Shown here: one piece after another, positions 45,343 to 56,279 of the stretch
Position numbering within the stretch: position 1 is the stretch's first letter
Layout: each line of letters begins with the position of its first letter
NCBI GenBank assembly: GCA_022432975.1
Contig: CM039510.1
Location: 36,866,374 to 36,930,373 of the forward strand
From: Begonia masoniana
Taxonomy: Eukaryota; Streptophyta; Magnoliopsida; Cucurbitales; Begoniaceae
Length of the DNA: 64,000 bases
Direction of reading: 5' to 3'
Notes under the pieces: generated by a model
The model's input: the letters and a program-made list of their open reading frames with translations, nothing else
The model's database searches: none
Told to the model about the DNA's origin: nothing
Made by a program: the position numbers and the translations under genes

Positions 45343-48229
45343 GTTGACGAGTGGATTAGCCGAGGGAACAAAAATGTGCAGGAGTTCAAGTAAGTAATGG
45401 ATTGTGTGTTTTGTCGCCTTCGGGCCTACACCACGGAACGGTAGGATTTATTGTTTGATAGTTGCTTGGTTGTTGTTTGTTGTTGGGTGGTTGAGTAATG
45501 AATAGCTTGGTTGTTATTAATTGGTGTTTGAGTATTGATTGATAAATTGCTTGGTTGTTGTTTGATGTTTGAATATTGTGAGAGTGGCATTGTTTGATAG
45601 TTGTGTTGTTGTTCGGTGTTTAAGCGTTGTGTGAGTAGTATGAAATGTGTAAGAAAAGCACTAAGGAGTTTAAATGCCTATGGTTAGGTGTTGATTTTAG
45701 GAGTTATTAGGGTGTTTTTGGAGAGTTTGGTTAGGGTTTGGAAAACCCTAACCATGGATTCCGAAAAATTGGAGTTAAATGCCTCGTCGTTAAAGTGCAA
45801 GAGCACTAGAGGGTTTAACGTCTCGTCGTTAATGTGCTAGAGCAAGCACTAGGGAGTTAAATGCCTCGTCGTTAAAGTGCAAGAGCACTAGAGGGTTTAA
45901 CGTCTCGTCGTTAATGTGCTAGAGCAAGCACTAGGGAGTTAAATGCCTCGTCGTTAAAGTGCAAGAGCACTAGAGGGTTTAACGTCTCGTCGTTAATGTG
46001 CTAGAGCAAGCACTAGGGAGTTAAATGCCTCGTCGTTAAAGTGCAAGAGCACTAGAGGGTTTAACGTCTCGTCGTTAATGTGCTAGAGCAAGCACTAGGG
46101 AGTTAAATGCCTCGTCGTTAAAGTGCAAGAGCACTAGAGGGTTTAACGTCTCGTCGTTAATGTGCTAGAGCAAGCACTAGGGAGTTAAATGCCTCGTCGT
46201 TAAAGTGCAAGAGCACTAGAGGGTTTAACGTCTCGTCGTTAATGTGCTAGAGCAAGCACTAGGGAGTTAAATGCCTCGTCGTTAAAGTGCAAGAGCACTA
46301 GAGGGTTTAACGTCTCGTCGTTAATGTGCTAGAGCAAGCACTAGGGAGTTAAATGCCTCGTCGTTAAAGTGCAAGAGCACTAGAGGGTTTAACGTCTCGT
46401 CGTTAATGTGCTAGAGCAAGCACTAGGGAGTTAAATGCCTCGTCGTTAAAGTGCAAGAGCACTAGAGGGTTTAACGTCTCGTCGTTAATGTGCTAGAGCA
46501 AGCACTAGGGAGTTAAATGCCTCGTCGTTAAAGTGCAAGAGCACTAGAGGGTTTAACGTCTCGTCGTTAATGTGCTAGAGCAAGCACTAGGGAGTTAAAT
46601 GCCTCGTCGTTAAAGTGCAAGAGCACTAGAGGGTTTAACGTCTCGTCGTTAATGTGCTAGAGCAAGCACTAGGGAGTTAAATGCCTCGTCGTTAAAGTGC
46701 AAGAGCACTAGAGGGTTTAACGTCTCGTCGTTAATGTGCTAGAGCAAGCACTAGGGAGTTAAATGCCTCGTCGTTAAAGTGCAAGAGCACTAGAGGGTTT
46801 AACGTCTCGTCGTTAATGTGCTAGAGCAAGCACTAGGGAGTTAAATGCCTCGTCGTTAAAGTGCAAGAGCACTAGAGGGTTTAACGTCTCGTCGTTAATG
46901 TGCTAGAGCAAGCACTAGGGAGTTAAATGCCTCGTCGTTAAAGTGCAAGAGCACTAGAGGGTTTAACGTCTCGTCGTTAATGTGCTAGAGCAAGCACTAG
47001 GGAGTTAAATGCCTCGTCGTTAAAGTGCAAGAGCACTAGAGGGTTTAACGTCTCGTCGTTAATGTGCTAGAGCAAGCACTAGGGAGTTAAATGCCTCGTC
47101 GTTAAAGTGCAAGAGCACTAGAGGGTTTAACGTCTCGTCGTTAATGTGCTAGAGCAAGCACTAGGGAGTTAAATGCCTCGTCGTTAAAGTGCAAGAGCAC
47201 TAGAGGGTTTAACGTCTCGTCGTTAATGTGCTAGAGCAAGCACTAGGGAGTTAAATGCCTCGTCGTTAAAGTGCAAGAGCACTAGAGGGTTTAACGTCTC
47301 GTCGTTAATGTGCTAGAGCAAGCACTAGGGAGTTAAATGCCTCGTCGTTAAAGTGCAAGAGCACTAGAGGGTTTAACGTCTCGTCGTTAATGTGCTAGAG
47401 CAAGCACTAGGGAGTTAAATGCCTCGTCGTTAAAGTGCAAGAGCACTAGAGGGTTTAACGTCTCGTCGTTAATGTGCTAGAGCAAGCACTAGGGAGTTAA
47501 ATGCCTCGTCGTTAAAGTGCAAGAGCACTAGAGGGTTTAACGTCTCGTCGTTAATGTGCTAGAGCAAGCACTAGGGAGTTAAATGCCTCGTCGTTAAAGT
47601 GCAAGAGCACTAGAGGGTTTAACGTCTCGTCGTTAATGTGCTAGAGCAAGCACTAGGGAGTTAAATGCCTCGTCGTTAAGGCAAGAGCACTAGAGGGTTT
47701 AACGTCTCGTCGTTAATGTGCTAGAGCAAGCACTAGGGAGTTAAATGCCTCGTCGTTAAGTGCAAGAGCACTAGAGGGTTTAACGTCTCGTCGTTAATGT
47801 GCTAGAGCAAGCACTAGGGAGTTAAATGCCTCGTCGTTAAAGTGCAAGAGCACTAGAGGGTTTAACGTCTCGTCGTTAATGTGCTAGAGCAAGCACTAGG
47901 GAGTTAAATGCCTCGTCGTTAAAGTGCAGGAGAACTAGAGGGTTTAACGTCTCGTCGTTAATGTGCTAGAGCATGCACTAGGGAGTTGAACGCCTCGTCG
48001 TTAAAGTGCAGGAGAACTAGAGGGTTCAACGTCTCGTCGTTAATGTGTATGTGCATGTGTATGTGCAAATAGTTGATACTGTATGGATTAGGGGGAGGTG
48101 TATGCATTTTTGCTTGTTTATATTCGTTATTCATTACTTGCTAAGCGTAAGCTTACGTGTGTGTGCGTGTTCTGTGGTGTAGGTGAAGAGTTTTATACAG
48201 GTGAGGTTGAGGAGACAGCCGAGGATTAG
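45343..48229 (+). other. Conserved LTR module in D2
   Basis: Exon 45343-45389 (47 nt, acceptor TTGTTAG, donor CAA/GTAAGT) is open for 15 codons in the matching frame. A GCC-UUCG-GGC hairpin abuts the strand CCTACACCACGGAAC at 45425-45439, pairing with 48169-48183 (14 pairs plus one G-U). Hairpin TAAGC-GTAA-GCTTA is at 48142-48155. The frame 48183-48229 (47 nt) encodes SEEFYTGEVEETAED. Confidence 0.65.
45777..48045 (+). repeat. 82-bp tandem array, about 27 copies, in D2
   Basis: The 82-bp unit is a dimer of related halves (about 39 and 43 bp), each with CTCGTCGTTAA and a small hairpin (AGTGC..GCACT; GTGC..GCAC). Most units look identical by eye. The last two are diverged (GTGCAGGAGAACTAG) and two units near 47680-47760 have 1-3 nt deletions. 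Confidence 0.96.
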
Positions 48230-48782
48230 GCCGCAGTCGGAGGAGTACGGAGTCCGCCGGTGCAGGCTATTTGTCGGGGCGTCTGAATCACTATTTTATT
48301 TCGGGTATTTTGTGGGAAGGTTGTGGATAGTTTTGTTGTCAAGGTTTTGTTTTGAAATCGTTTAGAATGGTGGACGGTTTTAGTACTTGGTTTTGTAAAT
48401 GTTTCGTAAATGTTTTCGTACTCACTTTGATGGTTTCATGAAATTATTTTGTTGATAAGTAGTGAGTACAACCATTGGAATTTGAAGATATATATTTTCC
48501 GGTTTTAAATCCCAGGTTTTGGTTTATCGGATTTTAGGCGTTATGCCGTCCGTTTTGATGTTCAAATAAACGACGTCGGGTTTAAGTTAGCTATTTTTAC
48601 TAATATCCGTTTTAAGTCAGTTTTCAAAAATATTTACAGGATTGGAAAATTCAAGTGTCGGGGAGGTATGGTTAAAGTTTCATGATTTTTGGAGGTGTTC
48701 GGGGTGGAGAAAGATGAGGAAAAGTGAGGAAAGGTTAAAACGGGCATTTTGAAGGGTTTTTGGTTGAGAAAAACCCGAGTCG

Positions 48783-48892
48783 ACCCGATCGATCGGGCCC
48801 GGGGCGCGACCAATCGTGGTAGGGATGTTTTTGGGTGAAAATGGCCCGAGTGTGCTCGATCGATCGGGCTAAAATCACGATCGATCGCGGTT
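48783..48892 (+). repeat. CGATCGATCG palindrome cluster in D2
   Basis: Three copies (CCCGATCGATCGGG, TCGATCGATCGGG, ACGATCGATCGCG) lie about 350-450 bp before the LTR end, in a GC-rich patch. Confidence 0.82.
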
Positions 48893-49256
48893 GGGCACGC
48901 ACGGGGCACACCCAGCGCGCAGGCGGACACGCAGCGTGCAAGTGCGCGCGCGTGCAGCGCGCTGGCGTGCTGCCTGGGCCCGCGCGGCGCCTAGCGCCCA
49001 TTTGGGCTGATTTTCCAATTTTTTTGAATTTCTCCCTATTTCTACAATATTTTGACCCGACATTTTCCAACGTATTTTAAAAGTATTTTGGTCCGTTTTC
49101 CAATAAATTTTGAGGGTTCGAAAAACCCAAAAACGAGTCGTAAAGTTTAGGAAAATTATTTTAAACGATGTTTTAAACGCGGGATTGGCTAGAAAAGTAG
49201 CGCACCGAGCTGAGGCGGGTTCGGGGGTGTTACATTCTATAGAATCGGGTGTTACA

Positions 49257-50387
49257 AACAGGGAGTTCAACTATGAGTCTATAGCTCAGTAAGAACATAC
49301 AATGCAAAGTGATGCACGTGCTATGCATGAACATTTTCAAATACATGAATATTACATTACATTTCACTGGACAGGAAGGTGTAAGTGGGAGGAAGAGCTG
49401 GCGCAACAAGAGTACATGCCACAATAGGACATAACAGGAGTACATGACAGGATGCCAGTCCTCGTCCACACTTAACCATACATTTCATTACAAGTTTTAT
49501 CTTACTTAACTTCAAACCATGTGCAGAAAATATTTTCATGACTTTCAGAGAAAACGTATGCATGAACATTCATAGACAGACAACAAAATAATAAGCAGGA
49601 TATAAAACAAAACACACTTAACCTAAAACATAACCTACGGTTTAACTACCCAACAGAAATCCTGACAACATAAAACCTAGTACCTCCGTATTGTAGGGCC
49701 TTAAGGGCCAAACTTATATGTAGAACTTACCTGTTGCTGTAGAGTTGCAAGTCTTGAACGTCTCAGTTATGCACGGACCTAAAACATGCACGTAGTAAAA
49801 ATAAACAGAGCTGCAAATGCTAACTAATAACTTAGTAGAATATGCAGCAAACTTCATTCAAACCTTTAGAAAACAAACTAACGTGTTTTCATTCAAAAAC
49901 AGTGAGTTTTCTCAAATATCGTAACCTTAAACTTCCACAAAACTCACATTTTAACTTATCCAAACTCGTTAGCTTTAGCAGATGTTTACCTTAACCGGAG
50001 AAAACAAGAGAATGGAAGTCTTTTGGAAAGGTTGCAGTCGCCTGGAGGAGAGAAAACAAAGAGCAGTGGAAAGAAGCAGATGAGAAATAAGGGTTTCACG
50101 TAAAGGGGAGAGAAAAGAACATGGCTTCTTCAATAAGTTGTCAGGTGTCATTCAACCATTGGCTATCCCCCACCAACCTTAATTCCTTCCCAACATACCC
50201 CTCCATGCATTTCTAATTATTAGTTTTTAACTGAATTACTATTTAGTCTCACCAAACGGTTTTACGAATTATCCTCATTCAATGAATCCATCGGCAAACT
50301 CATAAAACATACATTGTATAAATATTCCCATTAATTTCATCTAATAACACAAAGAATATTTACATGGCAAAATTGTCGGATGTTACA
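49257..50387 (-). mobile_element. Family A LTR fragment (A4) flanking B2
   Basis: It continues from the B2 junction as minus-strand A LTR (GGGAGTTCAACTATGAG as in A-solo2) to its outer end GGATGTTACA. Its putative exon and donor lie near 49732-49779. The left part lies beyond B2 and the gap. It abuts a MULE gene at 50388. Confidence 0.85.
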
Positions 50388-51981
50388 CTACATGCCATTA
50401 GAGAAGAAATAGTCGAATATGTTTTGAATAATGGATATGACATCAAATTCATTAAAAGTGAAACTCAGCGACTCACGGCAGCATGGGAAGACGGATGTGA
50501 GTGGCGACTGCATGCTTCGATCATGCAAAATAAGCTTACATTCCAAATAAAGAGTTATACCGATTCTCACAGTTGTGCAAGGAAAATTGAGAATCGTCAC
50601 GCTACTGCAAAATGAGTGGCAAACCATTATTTGGATAGGTTCAAAAGTCAATCTAAATGAGAAATTCCTTCTATTATCGAGATGGTGAGGAAGGATTTGA
50701 ATGTAAACATTACACTTAATCTTGCTAGAAGAGCAAGAAGAAATGCTCGAGAACTTAATGACGGGAAGGTCGACGAACAATTCATGCTGCTGCATTCGTA
50801 CGCAGCAGAAATTTTTAGATCAAATCTAGGTAGCACAGAGAAAATACATAGTTACCTGGTGGGCGATGACCATAATGAGTCATGCATATTTGAAAGAATG
50901 TACGTGTGTATGACTATTTGAAAGACATGTTTGCTGTAGCGTGGCAGACCTATTACCTGTTTGGATGGTTGTCATCTGAAGGGCTCTTGCCTCTGGCAAT
51001 TACACAGCTGTTAGTATTGATGGCGACGATGACATATATCTTGTTGTCGTTGCCAACGTGGGGTCAAACTGCACAGACTCATGGAAGTGGTTTTTGCAAA
51101 TATTGAAGGAAGACCTAGACATTCTAGATGGACATTGATGGACAATTGTATCGGATCGACAAAAGGTACATCTGTGTCGGATCACATTTGATATTGTTTG
51201 TCGCACAGCTTATTTAGTGGTGTAATTATACTATGTAAGGAAGTTCTGTCTAGGAGACTGGATTTTAAGTGGGAGCATATGTTACCCCTTCCAGCCTTTC
51301 TTGCGAACTTACTTGAAAAAATGGTTTTGTCTAGGAGATTGTCTAGCACAGTATTTTCTGGGAATTATCCTGATCAGTACTCTCCAAGTTGTGATCGTTA
51401 TATTATTTTATGTTGACTTGATTTTTCTTTCACATATTAGGGGTTAGTCGAACACCGTTACTGTCTCTGACATATGTACGCAAACTTCAAAAGCCAATTT
51501 CGGGGCAGAACCTTCAGCGATGCAATGTAGAATGCAATCAGGGCAACCATAAATTTTCATTTTGAGATAGAAAATGAGGAAACTGCATCAGATTCACCCG
51601 GATGTCAACGAACACCGCTTAGCTATTGGGCTAGTCATGCGTTTTCCTCGATTTCTAAGTGCGATATGGGCTTGAATAATTTATGCGAGTTGTTCAATGC
51701 AATTCTATTACCGGCCAGGGACAAACCGATCCTGACCATGTTTGAGATGATTCGAAAGTCCTTGATGACCCGCATTGTAAAAAAATACGAGAAGATGCTC
51801 TCGTCAACAGACCTCTTGTGTCCTAAAATAAAGAAAAAGCTTAGGAAGCTAGAACGTGCAGCTCAAAATTGGAATATTGTGTTTGCGAGAGGTGCATGAT
51901 TTGAGGTAAGCAATGACAACGAATAATATGTTGTCAACTGAATGCAGGCGCGTGCAACTGTTGCAGGTGGGAGCTTACTGG

Positions 51982-53176
51982 TAGTGGCGTACGTGGTCCG
52001 GTCCGGCCTGGTTTTGAGAAAAATTATGACCAAACAAATAATATTCGGTTTTCAATTTTTAGGACCGGTACCATCAAAATTTTTTGAAGAACGAGACCAG
52101 AATTTCGATTTCGGTTCTGGTCCGGTTCCGGTTTTCCCATTAAAAAATATTTTTTTTAATATAAAATTCCAAATTAAAAAAATTCATTAATTATCCTATA
52201 TACATCTTGGGTCACCATGACTAGTCTGCATCATTCATCTTCATATTTCTTTTTTCTATTCAGATCATGGCATGATTCGTATCATTTTGAGTCTTGAGAA
52301 TCTGGAACACGACCGACAGCATCCACAGTTACAAAAAATATGAAAAATAAACAAGACAAGGCAATATCATTGTCATTTGCAACAACAGAAAAATGATTCC
52401 AAACATCAGACTTCTTTGTCCTTTTCTTTCGAACACAAACAGTAGAACTAGTCATAGAAGGAATCACTACATTTTGATTTTCATTTGTATTTTCTGATTC
52501 AATTCTATAAAATACAACAATTTATCAAACAAAGTAACCAAATCCAATAATCTAACAAACATCTAATAATGTCAACGAAAATAACACTAAAAACACAGCA
52601 AACAAGTTGACAAACAACTAGGGCAAAAAAATTGAATTATCAAACAAACAGATTGATAACAGAATAAAAAAATTAAACATACTAAACAGAACTAAACAAA
52701 GGCTCGACACTCTCTCAGTGAAACCGAAGGAGTGCCACAAAGGTCAAAACAGAAGCAAAATTAACGCAAAAACAATAGAAAGAGCATAACCAAACCTATG
52801 GTTTGATGATGCTCAGATGAAGTGCGAGTTGCGAATGCCTAACAATGATTATTGGGCGAGAATGGCGAGTTGGCGAGGGCGACTGGGTGAGAGGCGGCGT
52901 AACGGTTAGATGTGTGCAAAGATTGAATGCTAAGAGAAACAGAACACTGAACAGTGAACTCAAAGTCTGGCTGGAAAGACCTGCGAAGATCAGATACAAT
53001 TTTAGGGTTAGGTTAATGGTCCAGGTTGGTTTTACAATTTTTTGATATCAAAATCGAGAACCGAACTGGAAATTTTAGTTTTGGAAAGATAGAACCAAAA
53101 TCTGTTTAAATTTTGCTCAAAACCAACCAGAACCAGACCAAATGTGTCGGTTCTGGTCGGTTCTTGCTCACCCCTA
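51982..53176 (-). mobile_element. hAT-type transposon derivative inside the MULE, TSD CTTACTGG/CTTACTAG
   Basis: The element is 1195 bp with 8-bp duplications at 51974-51981 and 53177-53184 (one mismatch), which is the hAT target size. Removing it restores the MULE reading. Ends TAGTGGCGTACG and the inverse of GCTCACCCCTA form a degraded terminal repeat. Subterminal DNA is rich in GGTCCGGTTCCGGTT, also inverted at the right end. Only a fragment of the hAT protein remains. Confidence 0.82.
52282..52467 (-). pseudogene. BED zinc-finger-like fragment of the hAT element
   Basis: A minus frame with RKKRTKKSDVWNHFSVVAND resembles the start of the BED finger found at the N-terminus of hAT transposases. 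The Cys-His pairs are not intact. The orientation fits a minus-strand element. No catalytic domain is left, so the element is non-autonomous. Confidence 0.6.
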
Positions 53177-53679
53177 CTTACTAGAATCTCATGGGTCCAT
53201 TCCATTTCATGCATGCATTTCATGAGACTGCAACTGAAAAATTTCATTCATCGACACTATCACCGGACAACATATGTAAAGATGTACTCAAACTTCATTT
53301 GTCTCATTAGTTGCATTGACATTTGGCTGCACTTACACATAATGAACCCAGTCGTTACGCCTGAGAGAAGGCACAAACTTGGTAGGTTGAAGAAGAATAG
53401 AGTGCATGATGTCAATGAGTCGTCGAGGTCGATAATTTCTAGGAAGAAATCCATAATGGCGTGTCGTATATGTCGGCGTCATGGGCATAATAGTCGCACT
53501 TGTTCTGACAGGGGATCCACTTCAAGCACTACTTCCGCTTCTGCTTCCCAAGACACATTTATGAGTTTTCACACATTTGATGACACGCAGGTATATTTCA
53601 ACCAATTTTTCATAAACACACTTTCATTATTTTTCTGAATATAATTTTTATTGTGCAGGAATATTCTACACACGGCTAA

Positions 53680-54190
53680 GGATGAAGAAATGTATGACTA
53701 TATTCGAGCTGTACTTTGTTATATCAGCTTTTTCAGACTAGAAGAACATCGCAAAGCTAAACTTAATGCTTGCAAAACAGGTTTGGAAAAGTTGTAAAAA
53801 TATGTTTCGTTAGATTATGAAAAGAGTAGAGTACTCAATCACATTGATGGATCTTCTGAGATTGATGGAGCGAAACATATATTAAATGAGATTCGTTCCA
53901 AAAGAAAGAGGCGGTGAACATGTGATAAAGTTTGATTATGTTTACCGCATGTTCACCGTCTCTTTCTTTTGGAACGAATCTCATTTAATATATATGTTTC
54001 GCTCCATCAATCTCGAAAGGTTCATCAAATTGATTGAGTACTCCACTCTTTTAATAATCTAACGAAACGTATTTTTACAACTTTTCTAAATCTATCTTGC
54101 AAGCTAGCTTAGCTTTATGACGTCCTTCTGGTCCAAAGAAGCCGATATGACAAAGCATAACCCGAATATAGTCATACGCTTCTTCGTCCA
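53680..54190. repeat. Near-perfect inverted repeat (243-bp arms, 25-bp spacer)
   Basis: Arm 53680-53922 is the reverse complement of 53948-54190 with scattered differences. The centre reads GGTGAACATG...CATGTTCACC. It starts directly after the MULE stop codon. Each arm can be read as a coding-like fragment (YDYIRAVLCYISFF in the left arm), so it looks like an inverted duplication of a gene fragment. A transcript would fold into a long hairpin. Confidence 0.92.
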
Positions 54191-54775
54191 ATATCGTTTA
54201 TTATTTTTTTGAAAATAATTTTTTATAATGTGAAATGTAAGTATGTTTTATGATTTAATTCACTAAATTGGCAATAAATCGTACAAGTGCTAGAAAATCA
54301 CGAAATTTTTTCTATTATCTTTTCATGGTTTGGTGAAGATACGGTCAAATGTTCAAGTAAATCTAATATCGTTTGGTATTTTTTCAAAATTTATTTTTTA
54401 TAATGTGTAATGTAAGTATGTTTTATGATTTAATTCCCTAAAATGGCAATAAATCGTATAAGTGTTAGAAAATCACAAAAAAATTTCTATTATCTTTCCA
54501 TAGTTTGGTGAACATACGGTCAAATGTTCAAGTAAATCAAATATTATTTGGTATTTTTTTTAAAATTTATTTTTTATAATGTGTAATGTAAGTATGTTTT
54601 ATGATTTAATTTCGTAAAATGGCAATCAATCGTACAAGTGGTACAAAATCATGAAAATTTTCCTATTATCTTTCCATGGTTTGCGAACATACGGTCAAAT
54701 TTTCAAGTAAATCCAATATCGTTTGGTATTTTTTTTTAAATTAATTTTTTATAATATGTAATTTAGTTAAAAAAG
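54191..54775 (+). repeat. 175-bp AT-rich tandem repeat, about 3.3 copies
   Basis: ATAATGTG(A/T)AATGTAAGTATG recurs at 54226, 54400 and 54576, with a degenerate copy at 54751 (period 174-176). Units include TCTATTATCTTTCCATGGTTTG-like and CAAGTAAATCTAATATCG-like parts. A related single copy is near 6470-6615. Confidence 0.9.
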
Positions 54776-55158
54776 TTGAAAAATCGGACAGAGTTTCCTT
54801 TGTTTTAGGACTCCCCCATAGCTAGTTTCAAACAGTTCTTGTATATTCAAATGACAAGTTTATAATCACCAAACAGTTCCAGAATTTTGTAGCTACAATT
54901 AAATTACATCAAAATAAATTACATTAAAATAAACTAGAAAAAGTAAACTGCAAAATATAAACTAAGATGACGGGGAGGGCGGTTGGACATCGTTGTCATC
55001 GGCCTCCATCCAATCCTGGATGATTTACCTCATATCTCTTTGGTAGTCCATCATCCCTCGAAGGTACTCCATCATCTGTCTATGGGACTCCATCACCTCT
55101 CTATAGGATTCTGTCTGTCTCACTTCGAGCTGATGAAGTCTCTCTGTGAGAGACCCTA

Positions 55159-55332
55159 TGTAACGACCCTTAACCGTACCCGTATTTTTCCGTATTATAT
55201 TTTTTTTATCAATGTATCGTTTAAGCGGAAATTTAAATCTTTAAGATCGTTCAGAGAATTGAAAACCATTTAAAATCATTAATAGGAACTTAATAAAACA
55301 ATTTATAAAAATTAAGTTTTAACATATTTCTG
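55159..55332 (-). repeat. Inverted copy of the F LTR 3' end
   Basis: It matches the complement of 57663-57835 with about five differences. The junction with pol at 55330-55332 shares CTG with both sources. Confidence 0.93.
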
Positions 55333-55446
55333 CGAAATAAGGAGATTCCTCTGGTAAAGGTTTTGTGGAGGAACCATGATGTGGAGGAGGCTACTTGGGA
55401 AAGGCAGCAGGATATGATGTTGAAGTATCCTGCACTGTTTGTGTAA
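55330..55446 (+). pseudogene. pol C-terminus (chromodomain-like tail) of F
   Basis: It reads LRNKEIPLVKVLW then [12 protein letters not shown] and ends ALFV with TAA at 55444-55446. This is the same tail as in D1 and B3. It is followed by TTTGAGGACAAA and a PPT (AAGGTGGGTGGAA, 55473-55485). Confidence 0.9.
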
Positions 55447-56279
55447 TGAAATTTTGAGGACAAAATTTAAATAAGGTGGGTGGAATGTAACACCCGACTT
55501 TACGGGATTTATTTTTATTCTAATATAAATGGCCATTTTGTAAATACGTCAGATTAAGTCCGTTTTATGAACGGAAAGTTTTAACGAAGCCGTAATAATA
55601 AATTGAAATTTATGATGAAATATGAGAATTTTGGAAAATCGGATCGTTAGTTAAATAACGAAATAATCGGAGGAATAAATTGAAATCAAATGGAAGGGCA
55701 ATTTAGTAATTACCAAACTAATTTTTATTAAATATTACAAATTTCTTCATTTCTTCCCCAACACTTCAACGCAAACTCCACTTCCTCTTCCTGTCTTTCA
55801 CACGACGCTCTCCTCTCCTCCGGCGATTCTCCTCTCCGTGGTCGAAGCTTGTCCTCCGGCGACTCGACTCTTCACGTTTCTCTTCCGTCTCCGCTCTCTA
55901 GGTAAGGCTCTAAGCTTTTGGAACGTTAGTTATCGATTTCTAGGGTTTAAAACGATTAGGGTTCGTTAGGGTTTTCGTTGAAAACGTAAATCGATGTTTG
56001 AAATTGATAGGTTGAGCTTAGTTATGCCTCTAATAGACGTATTGATAGTTATCGGAATTTAGTTCATCGATTTGTTGAGGTGTATTGGATACCTGGTTAA
56101 GTTGAGGCTTGAAAACCTCCATTAATGGAAGTTTGGTGATTCTCGAGCGCAAATTGCTCGATGAAATGCCTCAACGAAGTGTTTTAGAGTTTTAGGGAAT
56201 TTTCTTTAGTTAGGACTTAGTTATTTTTGAAGTTTGAGGATTTAGACTCGGTTTAACGTATATAATGTGAAATGTATAG

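Larger units (their letters stand above)
44381..49234 (+). mobile_element. Solo LTR of family D (D2), TSD TTCGA/TTCTA
   Basis: The element is 4854 bp from TGTAACACCTGAG to GGGGTGTTACA, inserted 22 bp from the outer end of the B2 LTR. About 2.3 kb is a tandem array; without it the length is near the D1 LTR (2450 bp). A TATA-like TTTTATAAAATG lies near 44698. Confidence 0.9.
23145..49256 (-). mobile_element. 5' LTR of B2 in three pieces, carrying nested B3 (with C) and D2
   Basis: The pieces are 23145-23325, 42503-44380 and 49235-49256. The first breakpoint has TSD ATAGT (23321-23325 and 42498-42502). The second has TTCGA at 44376-44380 and TTCTA at 49235-49239, differing by one base. Joined, the pieces give about 2.1 kb, close to the B1 LTR (2187 bp). 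The outer end GGGTGTTACA at 49256 abuts an A LTR that B2 entered. The left end of B2 is lost at the gap. Confidence 0.88.
50388..53679 (+). pseudogene. Mutator-like (MULE) transposase pseudogene
   Basis: The N-terminal MuDR-type DNA-binding region is at 50395-50610 (CEWRLHASIMQNKLTFQIKS; HSC). A helical segment follows with VRKDLNVNI and RRARRNAREL (50680-50870). The DDE-type core begins near 50998, where IDGDDD and DSWKWFLQILKEDL are readable in a second frame. NNLCELFNAILLPARDKPIL is at 51666-51760. A SWIM-type zinc region (ACNCCRWELT) is split by a hAT insertion at 51982-53176 and resumes at 53185. The end has a zinc knuckle CRICRRHGHNSRTC (near 53460). A 68-bp intron (53591-53658, GTATAT...GCAG) leads to a six-codon last exon with TAA at 53677. 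Several stops and shifts (for example near 50615 and 50660) make it non-functional. 51180-51440 may be an intron or inserted DNA. Confidence 0.88.

Noticed and set aside
6779..50387. One giant element bounded by A1 and A4 LTRs
   Set aside because: A1 and A4 are in opposite orientation and the outer flanks share no duplication.
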